Below, one piece after another: positions 1-9,477 of a stretch of DNA of 64,000 nt (its first letter is position 1; each line of letters opens with the position of its first letter). The notes under the pieces were generated by a model. That model made no database searches, was not told the DNA's origin, and was given only the letters and a program-made list of their open reading frames with translations. Source of the DNA: Kribbella sp. CA-293567 (GTDB taxonomy: Bacteria; Actinomycetota; Actinomycetes; Propionibacteriales; Kribbellaceae); assembly GCF_027627575.1 (NCBI RefSeq), contig NZ_CP114065.1, positions 5,642,001 through 5,706,000 on the forward strand, in the 5' to 3' direction. The position numbers and the translations under genes were made by a program.

Positions 1-1161
1 GGCTCGTTGGTCGCCGGTCAGTGACTCCGGGAGCCGGATCTCCTGCTCGAAGTGATCGACGCGGCAGGTGCCGCTCGGCGCCTGGCAGTCGTCGGCATGG
101 ACCCGGCGATGGTTGACCGTCACCTCGATGGTGTCCAGCGACCACCCCTTGCGGTCCGCTGTGACACGCAGGGTCATCGAGGTACATGCGGCAAGGGCCA
201 TAGCAAGGAAGTCGTACGGCGTTGGGCCACGCTCCGTACCGCCTTTGGCCAGTGCCTGATCAGCCGCGTACCGGGAGCCTCGGGTATCCAGTGTCGTGAA
301 GTATCCACCGTGGTTCCGTGCGGTGACTTCCTCGACGTGGTAGCCGGTCGGCTGCGCCTCCTCTTCCACATCCCGGCCGATGTACCTGCCCGCCCACGCG
401 GCGATAACGGAAGCCACATAGATCGCGTCGGACTCGTCCGTGAGCAGATGGTCGGCGTCGTCGAGCGACACGAAGCTCTTGGGATGACTGGCCGCGTGGT
501 AGAGCTCGTCGGCGTTGTCGATGCCCACTATGGCGTCCCGCGGCGCGTGCAGGAAGAGAGTGGCGCCTCGGAAGTCCGCGAGCGCTTTTCGGGGGCTGCT
601 GTGCTGCAGATCCTCCAAGAACGATCGGCCGACCGTGAACCTCCGCCCGGCGATGGTGACGGTTCCGGAGCCTTCGCGGCGTACGGCGTCCAGGTCTCCG
701 TCCAGCAGGCGCCGGACGTGTTCGGGATCAGCCGGTGCGCCGATCGTCGCGATGGCGCGCACGCTGGGCAGCCGCGGAGCGGCGCTCAGTACCGCGCAGC
801 CTCCCAGCGAATGGCCGACCAGGAGAACAGGCGGCGCGATGATCGTGCCCAGGTAGCCGGCCGCGGCTTGCAGGTCGGCGACGTCGGCCGAGAAGGAGGA
901 GTCGGCGAAGTCACCGCCGCTCCGTCCGAGGCCGGTGAAGTCGAACGACAACACCCCGAAGCCCTGACGGGTGAGCGCCCGGGTCAGTTGACGCTCGACC
1001 CGCAGGTCCTTGCCGCACGTGAAGCAGTGGGCGAACAGCGCTGTTCCCAGGATCGGCCCCTCGGGACGCTCGAGCCGAGCGGATAGCTCATGGCCCTGCG
1101 CACCGGTGAAGGTGCAGTTGCTCGAAGTGGCGTAGCCGGCCGCGGGAACGATCGCTGTCAA
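1..1161 (-). CDS. Alpha/beta hydrolase-OsmC fusion protein (partial)
   Basis: Two-domain protein of which 387 codons are visible; the C-terminus lies beyond the left edge. An alpha/beta hydrolase domain comes first: AHCFTCGKD oxyanion strand, DFTGLGRSGG loop, nucleophile elbow GHSLGG, and a late DADHLL His motif. It is followed by an OsmC-like domain (PYDFLAMALAACTSMTLR) whose Cys fits the OsmC peroxidatic position. Fusions of this type are known; the substrate is unknown, and OsmC proteins reduce organic hydroperoxides. The start chosen is TTG at 1161, preceded 8 nt upstream by GAGGAG; no ATG or GTG fits as well. The neighbouring esterase gene lies upstream in the same orientation, about 60 bp away, so the two may be cotranscribed. 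Confidence 0.85.
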   Translation of the reverse strand, partial: MTAIVPAAGYATSSNCTFTGAQGHELSARLERPEGPILGTALFAHCFTCGKDLRVERQLTRALTRQGFGVLSFDFTGLGRSGGDFADSSFSADVADLQAAAGYLGTIIAPPVLLVGHSLGGCAVLSAAPRLPSVRAIATIGAPADPEHVRRLLDGDLDAVRREGSGTVTIAGRRFTVGRSFLEDLQHSSPRKALADFRGATLFLHAPRDAIVGIDNADELYHAASHPKSFVSLDDADHLLTDESDAIYVASVIAAWAGRYIGRDVEEEAQPTGYHVEEVTARNHGGYFTTLDTRGSRYAADQALAKGGTERGPTPYDFLAMALAACTSMTLRVTADRKGWSLDTIEVTVNHRRVHADDCQAPSGTCRVDHFEQEIRLPESLTGDQRA

Positions 1162-1224
1162 GAGTGGCTCCTCTGCCTGTCGAAATCTTCTTCGTAGTGA
1201 TGAGCCGCAGGAGAAGGCTCGGAA

Positions 1225-2589
1225 TCAGGTGGTGAGCAGGTCAGCGGCGGTTACCTGGTCGAGGTGGATCAGGATGTCGTAGGACTTGCCGAGGGCAACC
1301 AACGAGTCGGGGTAGGGGTAGCCGGTTCCGATATCGCGGGTGGGGCGCTTCTCGGCCAGCCAGGAAGTGGCCGACGCAGGCAACCTGCGCAGATCCACCA
1401 CGAAATTCCGGTACGGCACTTTGCCGACCGTGTGCTCGTTGTTGCCGGCCGGAGCGGGGCCGATCGTGAACTTGCGGACCGTCCCGTTCGGGTCCTCGAT
1501 GTCGGCCGCGTTGAAGGAGCCTCGGTCGAAGCTCAGCCCGACGGCGACGTAGCGCTTGCCGAGCTGCCTACGCAGGAACTCGCCCTGAGTCACCGGGTAG
1601 GTTTCCGGCATCGACGACTCGTAGGCGATGTGACCGTTGTGCGCGGACACCAGCACCTTGCCACCGGTCGTCCGGTTCCACCAGGTGACGTTGTCCGCCA
1701 TCGTCCGGTCGCGGAACTCGTAGGCCTTCGCCAGTTCGGTGACATCCGTGACGTCGTGGCTGAAGAACTTCGTCACCTGCCAGACCGCCCGGGCGTTCTG
1801 GACCGCCCAGTGGCGGGCCGGGCTGGCAGGCAGTGCCTTGACCTTGGCGAGGGCTTGCCTGGCTGCGACTTCCAGAGCGACCCGCTCGGCCAGCGACCTG
1901 GCGAGGTACGCGCTGGTCCACGGCGCCACCTCGGCCGTCGACCGGATCCCGGCGTACAGGCGGGTGATTTCCGGCAGCAACTGGGGCCGGGTCCGGGCGA
2001 CGTGACCGGTGACCCGGTCAATCACCTCCGGGCCGACGTAGCCGAGGTCGTCACCGATGAAGTGCAGCTTTCGGGGGTGGTGCTTGTTGTACTGGCGCAT
2101 CCACTCGATCAGGTCGAGATACTCCTGGATGTTCCAGAGCCGGTACGACGCCTGAAACTCGCGCCGCATGATCTCGCGGGGCTCGCCCACGCCGGTGGTG
2201 ACGTAGCGATCCAGAGCGAGGCCGGTACTCCAACTGGCTTCGAGCGCGAAGGTGGTGAAGCCCTTCTCTGCTACGAGCTCGCGGAACATCTTGTGCTTCA
2301 GCGCGACGAACTCATGCGAGTTGTGGGTCGCCTCGCCCGCGCCGACCACGGTAGCGCCGCCGATCATTCTGGTCAGCGGCCGCAGGTCGCGCAGCGGACT
2401 CGCCGGTTCGACCGACTTCAGCGGGTACGCCGCCCGGGTCAGAGCCGGTACCGGGCTCCCAGCCGGCACCGAGGGCGCACGGGTCGCGAGTGTGTCGGCA
2501 CTGGACGGCAAGGCGACGATCGCACCGGCCGGGATGGCAATTGCGGTGAGCAGGGCGAAGCCGGCAAGTAGCCGGCTGTTGCGTTTCAT
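1225..2589 (-). CDS. Erythromycin esterase family protein, exported
   Basis: 454 residues. An N-terminal signal peptide (MKRNSRLLAGFALLTAIAIP, then Ala/Ser) precedes an Ere-like fold. The family signature GEATHNSHEF is near residue 87, FALEASWSTG follows, and SAHNGHIAY and GLSFDRGSF lie downstream. EreA/EreB hydrolyse the macrolactone of erythromycin using a conserved His/Glu site. The GEATH and HNGH motifs are present, but most distant homologues have no proven macrolide activity and this one is secreted, so resistance cannot be claimed. GGAGG sits 7 nt before the ATG. Confidence 0.82.
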   Translation of the reverse strand: MKRNSRLLAGFALLTAIAIPAGAIVALPSSADTLATRAPSVPAGSPVPALTRAAYPLKSVEPASPLRDLRPLTRMIGGATVVGAGEATHNSHEFVALKHKMFRELVAEKGFTTFALEASWSTGLALDRYVTTGVGEPREIMRREFQASYRLWNIQEYLDLIEWMRQYNKHHPRKLHFIGDDLGYVGPEVIDRVTGHVARTRPQLLPEITRLYAGIRSTAEVAPWTSAYLARSLAERVALEVAARQALAKVKALPASPARHWAVQNARAVWQVTKFFSHDVTDVTELAKAYEFRDRTMADNVTWWNRTTGGKVLVSAHNGHIAYESSMPETYPVTQGEFLRRQLGKRYVAVGLSFDRGSFNAADIEDPNGTVRKFTIGPAPAGNNEHTVGKVPYRNFVVDLRRLPASATSWLAEKRPTRDIGTGYPYPDSLVALGKSYDILIHLDQVTAADLLTT

Positions 2590-2967
2590 TCGGGGGCCTC
2601 CGGGTTGTGAGGGCAGCGGTTCAATGCCTTCAGACGGCCCGTTCTACGACTGGACGGTGAAGGTGTACGCCTGCTGGCGGTCGTTCAGCACTGCTCACTT
2701 GTGGCAAGCACCTGCCATGATCTTTCGGGGAGACTGTCCCGAGTTCAGTTGGCCCGTCGGTGGTCCCGATGAGAAGGCCACCGAGGATGATGCGGAATCG
2801 GATGACTGAGATGATGCGCGTGATGGTGGCGACCACCGCCGTGGTCCAGAGCAACAATCCGAAGAAAATCGGCGTATTTTAGGCGCCTCACCTGGGGATT
2901 CGGGGCCCTCTCACAGGCTTCTAACACCGATTGGGCGAAGGCCCGATGGTCATGCATCCTGGCTCGC
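2590..2967. other. Intergenic region, divergent promoters
   Basis: 378 bp between the divergent esterase and permease genes. Frames here are short and lack an ATG with a good ribosome site. A minus-strand frame around 2750-2857 reads as a short hydrophobic stretch ([18 protein letters not shown]), which may be chance or a decayed membrane protein. I see no repeat or RNA. Confidence 0.5.
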
Positions 2968-4947
2968 GTGATCTCTCCAGACGAGTACGTCGTACCTGCC
3001 ACCGTCAAGGGGCCGCAGGACGAATCGGCCGGTGACCGGGGGCTGACGGGCTGGCTTCTGCAGCACCGGGTGCAGCCGGTCGGTCCGGAGACGGGTGAAG
3101 GACACGCACCGCCGCAGGCTTGGTGGAAAGTGATGTGCCTGACCGGTGTCGACTACTTCTCGACCCTGTCCTACCTGCCCGGCATCGCCGCTCTCGCCGC
3201 CGGCGCCCTGTCACCGTTGGCGACCCTGCTCATCGTCGCCCTGACGTTGCTGGGGATGTTGCCGATGTACCGGCGAGTGGCCAAGGAAAGCCCGCACGGC
3301 CAGGGCTCGATCGCGATGCTGGAGAACCTGCTGCCGTTCTGGCGAGGCAAGTTGTTCGTCCTGGTGCTGCTCGGATTCGTGGCGACGTCCTGGATCATCA
3401 CCATCACCTTGTCCTCGGCGGACGCGACCGTCCACCTCGTCGAGAACCCCTACACCCCGGACTTCCTGCACGGACAGGAGGTCGCCGTCACCGTCGTACT
3501 GCTGCTGATCCTCGGCGGTGTCTTCCTGCTGGGCTTCAGCGAAGCTGTCGGCGTCGCGATCCCGCTGGTCGGGATCTTCCTCGTGCTCAACGCCATGATC
3601 GTGGCCGTCGGCCTGTACGACGTGGTCACGGTTCCCGGCGCCTTCGACAGCTGGGTCAACGCGTTGACCGACGGCCGGCAGGGATTCGGCGGGGTGATCG
3701 GACCGGCCGTCATCGCGTTCCCGTTGCTGGTACTGGGGATGTCCGGCTTCGAGACCGGCGTCAGCATGATGCCGCTGGTCGCCGCGGACGGCAAGAACGC
3801 CGAGCAACGGCTGGCCGACCGGATCCGCAACACCAAGAAGCTGCTCACCGCGGCCGCGGTGATCATGAGCGTCTACCTGCTGGCCACCAGCTTCATCACG
3901 ACCGTGCTGATCCCCGCCGAGGAGTTCCAGCCCGGCGGTGAAGCGAACGGCCGCGCCATGGCCTACCTCGCGCACGAGAAGCTCGGCGAAGCCTTCGGCA
4001 CCGTCTACGACCTGAGCAGTGTTCTCATCTTGTGGTTCGCGGGCGCGTCGGCGATGGCCGGGCTGATCAACATCGTGCCCCGGTACCTTCCCTCGTACGG
4101 GATGGCGCCCGAGTGGGGCCGCGCGGTCCGGCCGGTGGTGCTCGTCTACACCGCGATCAGCATCGCGATCACCATCGCTTTCGGCGCCGACGTCGATGCC
4201 CAGGCAGGTGCCTACGCGACCGGGATCCTGGTCATGATGGTCTCCGGCGCGGTAGCGGTCGCCATCTCCGCGGCGCGACGGCGGCAACGAAAGGCCTCCG
4301 TCGCTTTCACCGTTCTGACCTTGATCCTGCTCTACGCCCTGGTCGAGAACATCATCGAGAAGCCCGACGGCATCGCCATCTCCGGGTTGTTCATCGCCGG
4401 CATCATCACCGTCTCGCTGATCTCGAGGATCTCCCGGACGACCGAACTGCGGGCGGACCGGATCGAGTTCGACGACACCGCCCGCCAGTTCGTCACCGAC
4501 TCGATCCGCAACGACGGCGCCCTCAACCTGATCGCCAACCGGCGACAGGCCGGCGACGCCGCGGAGTACACCGCCAAGGAGGCCGAGGTTCGCGCGATGG
4601 ATCCGGTCCCCGGGCACGCCGACGTGATGTTCCTGGAGATCGACGTGGTCGACCCGTCCACCTTCAGCGACGTGCTGCGCGTCGAAGGCATCGAGGTCGA
4701 CGGCTTCCGGGTGCTCCGAGCCAAGAGCCCGGCCGCTCCGAACGCGATCGCCGCGATCCTGCTGACCCTGCGCGACACCACCGGCGTACGCCCGCACTGC
4801 CACTTCGAATGGTCCGAGGGCAATCCGCTCAGCCATCTGCTGCGCTATCTCATCCTCGGCCGTGGCGACACCGCGCCGGTGGTCCGCGAGATCATCCGCC
4901 AGCACGAGCCGGACCCGGCCAGAAGACCAGGCATCCACGTGGGGTGA
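2968..4947 (+). CDS. APC-superfamily amino acid permease
   Basis: 659 residues. After a hydrophilic N-terminus of about 50 residues, [20 protein letters not shown] begins the first membrane segment; about 12 hydrophobic segments follow to residue 495. A cytoplasmic C-terminal domain of about 160 residues (from [14 protein letters not shown]) ends the protein. The layout matches large actinobacterial APC-type transporters annotated as amino acid permeases. The substrate cannot be read from sequence. GTG at 2968 is the first usable codon in frame; no strong Shine-Dalgarno is seen, so leaderless translation is possible. Confidence 0.8.
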   Translation: MISPDEYVVPATVKGPQDESAGDRGLTGWLLQHRVQPVGPETGEGHAPPQAWWKVMCLTGVDYFSTLSYLPGIAALAAGALSPLATLLIVALTLLGMLPMYRRVAKESPHGQGSIAMLENLLPFWRGKLFVLVLLGFVATSWIITITLSSADATVHLVENPYTPDFLHGQEVAVTVVLLLILGGVFLLGFSEAVGVAIPLVGIFLVLNAMIVAVGLYDVVTVPGAFDSWVNALTDGRQGFGGVIGPAVIAFPLLVLGMSGFETGVSMMPLVAADGKNAEQRLADRIRNTKKLLTAAAVIMSVYLLATSFITTVLIPAEEFQPGGEANGRAMAYLAHEKLGEAFGTVYDLSSVLILWFAGASAMAGLINIVPRYLPSYGMAPEWGRAVRPVVLVYTAISIAITIAFGADVDAQAGAYATGILVMMVSGAVAVAISAARRRQRKASVAFTVLTLILLYALVENIIEKPDGIAISGLFIAGIITVSLISRISRTTELRADRIEFDDTARQFVTDSIRNDGALNLIANRRQAGDAAEYTAKEAEVRAMDPVPGHADVMFLEIDVVDPSTFSDVLRVEGIEVDGFRVLRAKSPAAPNAIAAILLTLRDTTGVRPHCHFEWSEGNPLSHLLRYLILGRGDTAPVVREIIRQHEPDPARRPGIHVG

Positions 4948-4951
4948 CGTC

Positions 4952-5251
4952 TCAGGCGAAGTGATCCAGCAAGGCGGCAGGCGCGAAAACATCGGGCCCG
5001 ACCAGCACCGGATCGCACTGGATCACGCCGACGCCGAGCTGCGCGAGTTGCTCGCGCAGCTCGTCCTCGTGCATCCGCACCCAGTCCTGTCGCGGTCCAG
5101 TCGCTTCACGCAACAGTTCGAGCCGGCTGAACGCAATGCCCACCCGGACACCGTCCGGCCGTCGCCCGACCTGCAAGCAGGCCACGTCCACGGCCCCGGC
5201 GGTCCGCGTAGGCACGAACAACGGAACGGGATCATCCAGCGAGGCGCTCAT
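4952..5251 (-). CDS. SAV_915 family protein
   Basis: About 99 residues (101 if the GTG at 5257 is used). The order LFVPTRTAG, a strand with GVRVGIAFSRLELL, then DWVRMHEDELREQLAQLGV and VGVIQCDPVLVGP follows the small SAV_915-type or SseB-like proteins common in Streptomyces. The function of the family is unknown; it is a soluble single domain. It converges with the permease, leaving 4 bp between stops. Assignment is from remembered family pattern, not an alignment. Confidence 0.6.
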   Translation of the reverse strand: MSASLDDPVPLFVPTRTAGAVDVACLQVGRRPDGVRVGIAFSRLELLREATGPRQDWVRMHEDELREQLAQLGVGVIQCDPVLVGPDVFAPAALLDHFA

Positions 5252-5335
5252 GTCCACAAGCTAGACATCACAACTCCGCAAGTACCGCTCTCTCACAGCT
5301 CTCCCCCGTCGATCGGCCCATCTCGTACGCACCTC

Positions 5336-5992
5336 TCACGCGTTCTGGCTGATGGGTACGTTCGGAAGCTGGCCGGGTCCTGTTCCGCGCTTCGTCAGCC
5401 AGGTCCAGAGGACTCGTTGCAGGATCAGCGTCGCGACTCCCGCGCAGGTCATCCCCGCGAGGTTGATACCCAACTGAGCAGCTGAGCCGCCGATCTGCTG
5501 CGGTGCCCACACCGCCAGCGAAAGCGCCAGGTCACCTACGGCAGAAACGGTGGTGACCGAGATGAACACACCCACCAGCGCATTGGAGCGACCTGCGGTC
5601 TGTGACAGTACGCCGGCGCATCCAGCCAGCACGGCCACGACTGCCGACCACTTGTCAGGACGCCAGATGAAGCCGGTGAGCGGCCGTGCCGCAGTCACGT
5701 CGTTCACGTCGATCCAGCCCACCGCCCTTGCGCAAGGCGATGCCCAGGGCAACAGCGACGACGACGCCGAACTCGGGTCCCACCACCATGGCACCTACCA
5801 CCAGGATCGCGGAATCCGTGACGACGGCGACCGCCGCGATCATGGTTGCCAAGGTCAGGAACGCGTAGAACGCCCAAGAACCCCGCGCCTCGGCATACCC
5901 CTGGTCCACCACCGCGTCGTCCGGGGCGCCGGGCGCCGCTTCCTCGGTCTCCCAGGCGTTGCGTCACAGGGAACGATGAGCCGAAGATGCAT
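5336..5992 (-). pseudogene. DUF389 membrane protein, broken by two deletions
   Basis: Three pieces of one DUF389 protein lie in order but in different frames. ATG at 5992 starts MHLRLIVP, which runs into a wrong frame at about 5965. A second frame (ETEEAAPGAPDDAV to LRKG) carries the hallmark GSWAFYAFLTLATMIAAVAV and VGAMVVGPEFG. A third (AVGWIDVNDV to the stop at 5336) carries RPLTGFIWRPDKW and VGVFISVTTV. Compared with intact family members, most of the N-terminal domain and about 40 residues near 5740 are missing, both joins out of frame. It cannot give the full-length protein. Confidence 0.85.
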
Positions 5993-6107
5993 CACCCGCG
6001 CATCATCTCCCGCCGCGACCGACTCGACCGGTCTGCCACTGGTACTGGGGCGGGTTTTGGTCAAGGCATTACGCACTACGGGTGCTGGGTGTCACCATGT
6101 TCAGGTC

Positions 6108-6701
6108 ATGGCTGAACACGGGTGGTATCGCGCGGCGCGGGCGACGCTGTTCGCAGTAGTCTGCGTGTCGCTCACTACCCTCGGTCACGTACTGATGTCC
6201 GGTACGCCGCTGCCCTGGTGGGCCGTCGCCGGCGCATTCGGGTCTGTCTGGGCCTGCGGCTGGTGGCTGGCCGGCTACGAGCGCGACATCGCCTCGATCA
6301 CCGCCGTCACCGTCGCGGCACAGGCCGTTCTGCACCAAGGTTTCACCTTCACTGAAATGGTCAGCCCGGTGAACTCCGTACACGCGCACCTGGCGAGTTC
6401 GAGTGGGCACCACCACGGGCTCGCACTCGGCGAGATGCTGCAGATGTTCTCAGCCCACCTGGTGGTCGCGTCGCTGAGCGGTCTCTGGCTGGCGTACGGC
6501 GAACGTGCGGTCTTCGGCGCCATCCGGTGTGCCGCCCAGCGGGTCTACACCTCGTTCGCACTGGCGAGCCGGCCGTCAGCGGCGCTGTGGCTGCCCCGAA
6601 TCAAGCTGGGCCGGGCGTTCCGGGCCCAGACCCTGCAGCAAGCGCGTCTTGTCCACGCGATCATCTCCCGGGGTCCTCCTCCCTGGGTCGCTGTCGTCTG
6701 A
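6108..6701 (+). CDS. Small integral membrane protein, function unknown
   Basis: 197 residues with about four hydrophobic segments. The His-rich loop HAHLASSSGHHHG between the third and fourth could bind a metal. Similar membrane proteins occur in Streptomyces near copper-related and PepSY genes; this recollection is family-level only. The start at 6108 (MAEHGWYR) is chosen because hydrophobic sequence begins right after; the open frame extends further upstream without coding character. A PepSY membrane protein follows 126 bp downstream in the same direction, which supports a shared metal-related role by inference. Confidence 0.6.
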   Translation: MAEHGWYRAARATLFAVVCVSLTTLGHVLMSGTPLPWWAVAGAFGSVWACGWWLAGYERDIASITAVTVAAQAVLHQGFTFTEMVSPVNSVHAHLASSSGHHHGLALGEMLQMFSAHLVVASLSGLWLAYGERAVFGAIRCAAQRVYTSFALASRPSAALWLPRIKLGRAFRAQTLQQARLVHAIISRGPPPWVAVV

Positions 6702-6827
6702 CAGTTCGACCCACCCGACGCTGAGCCTCTGTGCCGCGCCGGGTTCGGCCATGCCTGACCGGCATGCCGTGATGCGCAACGGATCCGGCCGGACCGCCCG
6801 CCGGATCGAGGACTCCCGGAGAAACGA

Positions 6828-8246
6828 ATGCAACGTAGTGACGATGTGGCAACGAAGGTTGCGCCGGACGAACGAAAAGCCGGCTCCAGAGGAGCCGGGC
6901 TGTTCCGTGCGTTCTGGCGATGGCATTTCTATGCGAGCTTCCTGGTCATCCCGGTGGTGCTGGTCCTGGCGGTCACCGGCCTGATCTACCTTTTCCGGTT
7001 CCAGCTCGAACCGGCCCTGAACGCCGATCTGATGAAGGTGCAGCAGCCGCCCGGACTCCGGGCGCAGCAGTACGACGCTCAACTGGGCGAAGTGAAGAGC
7101 GCGTTTCCGGACGCGACCGTCGTGTCGATGACCGAGCCATCCGGTCCGGATCGGTCGACCGTCTTCTCGATCCAGACCGCGGACGGCGCCACGCGGGACG
7201 TGTTCGTGGATCCGTACCAGGGCAAGGTGCTCGGATCGCTGGATCCGGACTCGACGTTGTCGGGTGCGTCGATCCTGCTGCACGGCGAGTTGATGGCCGG
7301 CCGCTGGGGTGACGCGGTGATCGAGATCGGAGCCTGCTGGGCCCTGGTGATGGCCATCACCGGCTACTACCTCTTCGTCCGCGGCCGGGTCGCCCGGGCG
7401 CGACGTCGTACGGCGAAAGCGGCCGGCGCCGCACTTCGATCGCGGCACGCGCTGACCGGATCGGTGCTGGGAGTCGGGTTGCTGTTCCTGATCGTGTCGG
7501 GTCTGCCGTGGACCGGCCTCTGGGGCGCGAAGGTCCAGCAGTTCGCAGCGAGTCAGGGCAGTTCGATGTGGGGCGAAGACCCTGGAGCACTGTCGAACCC
7601 GACTTCGACCCTGGACGAGTCCTTGCCGCACAGTCACACGGTGCCGTGGGGTCTGGGAGAGACGAAGGTGCCGAAGTCGGATCCGAACCAGGACCGCCGC
7701 TCGGTGGCCACTCTCGACACCGCGGTAGCGGTCGGCAGCCAGAAGGGTCTGGCGCGGCCGATGACGATCGCACTCCCGGCCGGCGAGGAGGGGGTGTACT
7801 CCGTGATCGGGTACGCGTTCCAGGACCCGGCCAAGGAGCGGACCCTGCACGTCGACCAGTTCGGCGCTCAAGTGGTCTCGACCTACGGCTACCAGGACTA
7901 TCCTCTGCTGGCCAAGACGGTCGCCCAGGGCATCGCGCTGCACGAGGGCCGCCGGCTGGGCATCACCAACATGGTCCTCACCACGGTGTTCTGTCTAGGC
8001 GTGATCTTCATGTGCGTCTCGGGACCACTGATGTGGTGGCGCCGCCGTCCGAAGGCGGCCGGAGCCGTCGGTGCGCCGCGGGGGCGGCTGCCCCTGAAAG
8101 CCACACCGGCACTCGCCGTCATCGTGATCGCGCTGGCACTGTTCCTGCCGATGTTCGGGATCACGTTGGTGCTGGCGCTGCTGCTGGACCGGTTGGTGAT
8201 CCGGCGGACCCCGAGATTGCGCCTCTGGTTCAACACGACCGACTGA
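6828..8246 (+). CDS. PepSY-associated membrane protein
   Basis: 472 residues. The N-terminal FRAFWRWHFYASFLVIPVVL and the helix to LIYLFRF are the classic start of PepSY-TM proteins (PiuB-like, COG3182). A first PepSY-like segment (residues about 70-140, DVFVDPYQGKVLG), a membrane helix with GDAVIEIGACWALVMAITGYYLF, and a later pair of helices (residues about 380-465) complete the fold. The family is linked to iron or heme uptake and transmembrane electron transfer; the role here is unproven. GGAG 9 nt before ATG supports the start. Confidence 0.82.
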   Translation: MQRSDDVATKVAPDERKAGSRGAGLFRAFWRWHFYASFLVIPVVLVLAVTGLIYLFRFQLEPALNADLMKVQQPPGLRAQQYDAQLGEVKSAFPDATVVSMTEPSGPDRSTVFSIQTADGATRDVFVDPYQGKVLGSLDPDSTLSGASILLHGELMAGRWGDAVIEIGACWALVMAITGYYLFVRGRVARARRRTAKAAGAALRSRHALTGSVLGVGLLFLIVSGLPWTGLWGAKVQQFAASQGSSMWGEDPGALSNPTSTLDESLPHSHTVPWGLGETKVPKSDPNQDRRSVATLDTAVAVGSQKGLARPMTIALPAGEEGVYSVIGYAFQDPAKERTLHVDQFGAQVVSTYGYQDYPLLAKTVAQGIALHEGRRLGITNMVLTTVFCLGVIFMCVSGPLMWWRRRPKAAGAVGAPRGRLPLKATPALAVIVIALALFLPMFGITLVLALLLDRLVIRRTPRLRLWFNTTD

Positions 8247-8263
8247 ACGTCCGGGCCGCCGAG

Positions 8264-8278
8264 GTGACACCACGTCAC
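8264..8278. promoter_or_regulatory. Palindromic operator upstream of histidine kinase
   Basis: GTGAC-ACCAC-GTCAC, a perfect 5-5-5 inverted repeat ending 56 bp before the kinase start. The same 15 bases recur at 42140 and, with one arm base changed, at 10080. The flank to about 8309, including a possible -10 TACTGA (8304-8309), is shared with the 42-kb copy. It is probably the binding site of the adjacent response regulator; that is inference from position and recurrence. Confidence 0.7.
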
Positions 8279-8334
8279 TGGTTCGCCCCGCGCAACGACG
8301 ACATACTGACGTCCAGAGACCAGTCCGGAACAGT

Positions 8335-9477
8335 GTGGAAAGTGCGGGCACCTTGACGTCTGAGCAGGTGGCGAAGGGATCGAAGGCGACCCTGCGGCGG
8401 CTGAATCTGTACAAGCTTCTGCCGCTGGTAGCGGCCGGGGGCGTGGTGCACATCGCGGCGGAAGCTCAGAACTGGTGGCACGCGGCAGTTCTGAGCGCAG
8501 GTGTGGTCGCGGGTGTGGTGGGGTTCGTGCGCTGGGCGGATCGCAGACTGATGACGGTCGCCGTGCCGTGCCTGCTGGTCGCGGGCGTCGTCTGGCTGTT
8601 CGGTGCGGCGGTCGCGAACAGCGGCGGGTCGTTCATCGGGCTGCTCATCGTCGGTCCGCTCGTCGTGCCGGAACTGAAGCGGCACCAGCTCCCGGCCGCC
8701 GTCGGGCTGGTGAGCTTCGTCGCCGTGGTGGGCTCGGCCAAGTTGTGGCTCGCCCCGGAGGAGTTTCGCAGTGACCTGATCGGATTCGTCATCGTTCCGG
8801 CCGCGATCACCGCCGTCGTGGTCGGGCTGAGGTTCCCCAACCGGAGGTTCTACGACGTCGTACGGGACCTGGAGGAGTCGCGGGAGCGGGAGGCCGAGCT
8901 GGCGGTGATGCGCGAGCGGGTCCGGTTCGCCGGCGATCTCCACGACATCCAGGGCCACACCCTGCACGTGGTCAAGCTGAAGGTCGCCCTGGCGCAGCGG
9001 ATCCTGCGGTCGGACGCGGCACAGGCCGAGCAGGAGCTCCAGGAGATCCAGGCGCTGGTCGTCGACACGATCGGCCAGACCAAGGCACTGGCCTACGGTC
9101 AGCGGCGGCTCAATCTCCAGGCCGAGCTGGAGAACGCGAAGAACCTGCTCGAAGCGGCCGGTGCGCGGGTCACGATCGAGCGCGACGGCGAACCCGATCC
9201 GGGCTGGAGCGATCCCCTGAGCCAGGTGCTGCGGGAGACGACCACCAACATCCTGCGTCACGCACAGGCCCGGGAAGTCCGGATCGCACTGGGAACGGCC
9301 GGACTGGTGATCGACAACGACGGCGCCGACGGCGATCGGGTGCCCGAGCTTCGGGGCCTCGCCGGGCTACGTGAACGGGTCGAGGACGGCGGTGGCACGC
9401 TGCTGGCCGAGCAGCACGGCGAGCGGTTCCGCACGGCAGTCGTCTTCGCCGGCGAGGAAAGAGGGTTGCCGCGATGA
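8335..9477 (+). CDS. DesK-type sensor histidine kinase
   Basis: 380 residues. Five or so membrane helices occupy residues 25-165, a coiled segment runs to about 195, then a HisKA_3 dimerisation domain with FAGDLHDIQGHTLHVVKLKV (phosphoacceptor His203). A compact HATPase domain follows: N box TTNILRHA, DNDGA and GLAGLRERV. This is the DesK/NarL-partner class. The signal is probably membrane-borne. The GTG at 8335 is the likely start; TTG at 8353 is an alternative. The stop overlaps the next gene's ATG (ATGA), so kinase and regulator are translationally coupled. Confidence 0.92.
   Translation: MESAGTLTSEQVAKGSKATLRRLNLYKLLPLVAAGGVVHIAAEAQNWWHAAVLSAGVVAGVVGFVRWADRRLMTVAVPCLLVAGVVWLFGAAVANSGGSFIGLLIVGPLVVPELKRHQLPAAVGLVSFVAVVGSAKLWLAPEEFRSDLIGFVIVPAAITAVVVGLRFPNRRFYDVVRDLEESREREAELAVMRERVRFAGDLHDIQGHTLHVVKLKVALAQRILRSDAAQAEQELQEIQALVVDTIGQTKALAYGQRRLNLQAELENAKNLLEAAGARVTIERDGEPDPGWSDPLSQVLRETTTNILRHAQAREVRIALGTAGLVIDNDGADGDRVPELRGLAGLRERVEDGGGTLLAEQHGERFRTAVVFAGEERGLPR

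Noticed and set aside
52-1086. 344-codon plus-strand frame at the left edge
   Set aside because: It is antisense to the hydrolase-OsmC gene, which has clear motifs; the plus frame has none.
1225-2589. Macrolide resistance gene claim for the erythromycin esterase homologue
   Set aside because: Family motifs are present, but the protein is exported and distant from EreA/EreB as far as can be judged, so a resistance function is not supported.
2630-2857. 75-codon minus-strand frame with a hydrophobic start
   Set aside because: No ribosome site and no family; the second half is not hydrophobic or conserved-looking.
3211-4992. 593-codon minus-strand frame over the permease gene
   Set aside because: Composition is Asp/Gln/Val-rich shadow sequence; the plus strand has coherent membrane helices.
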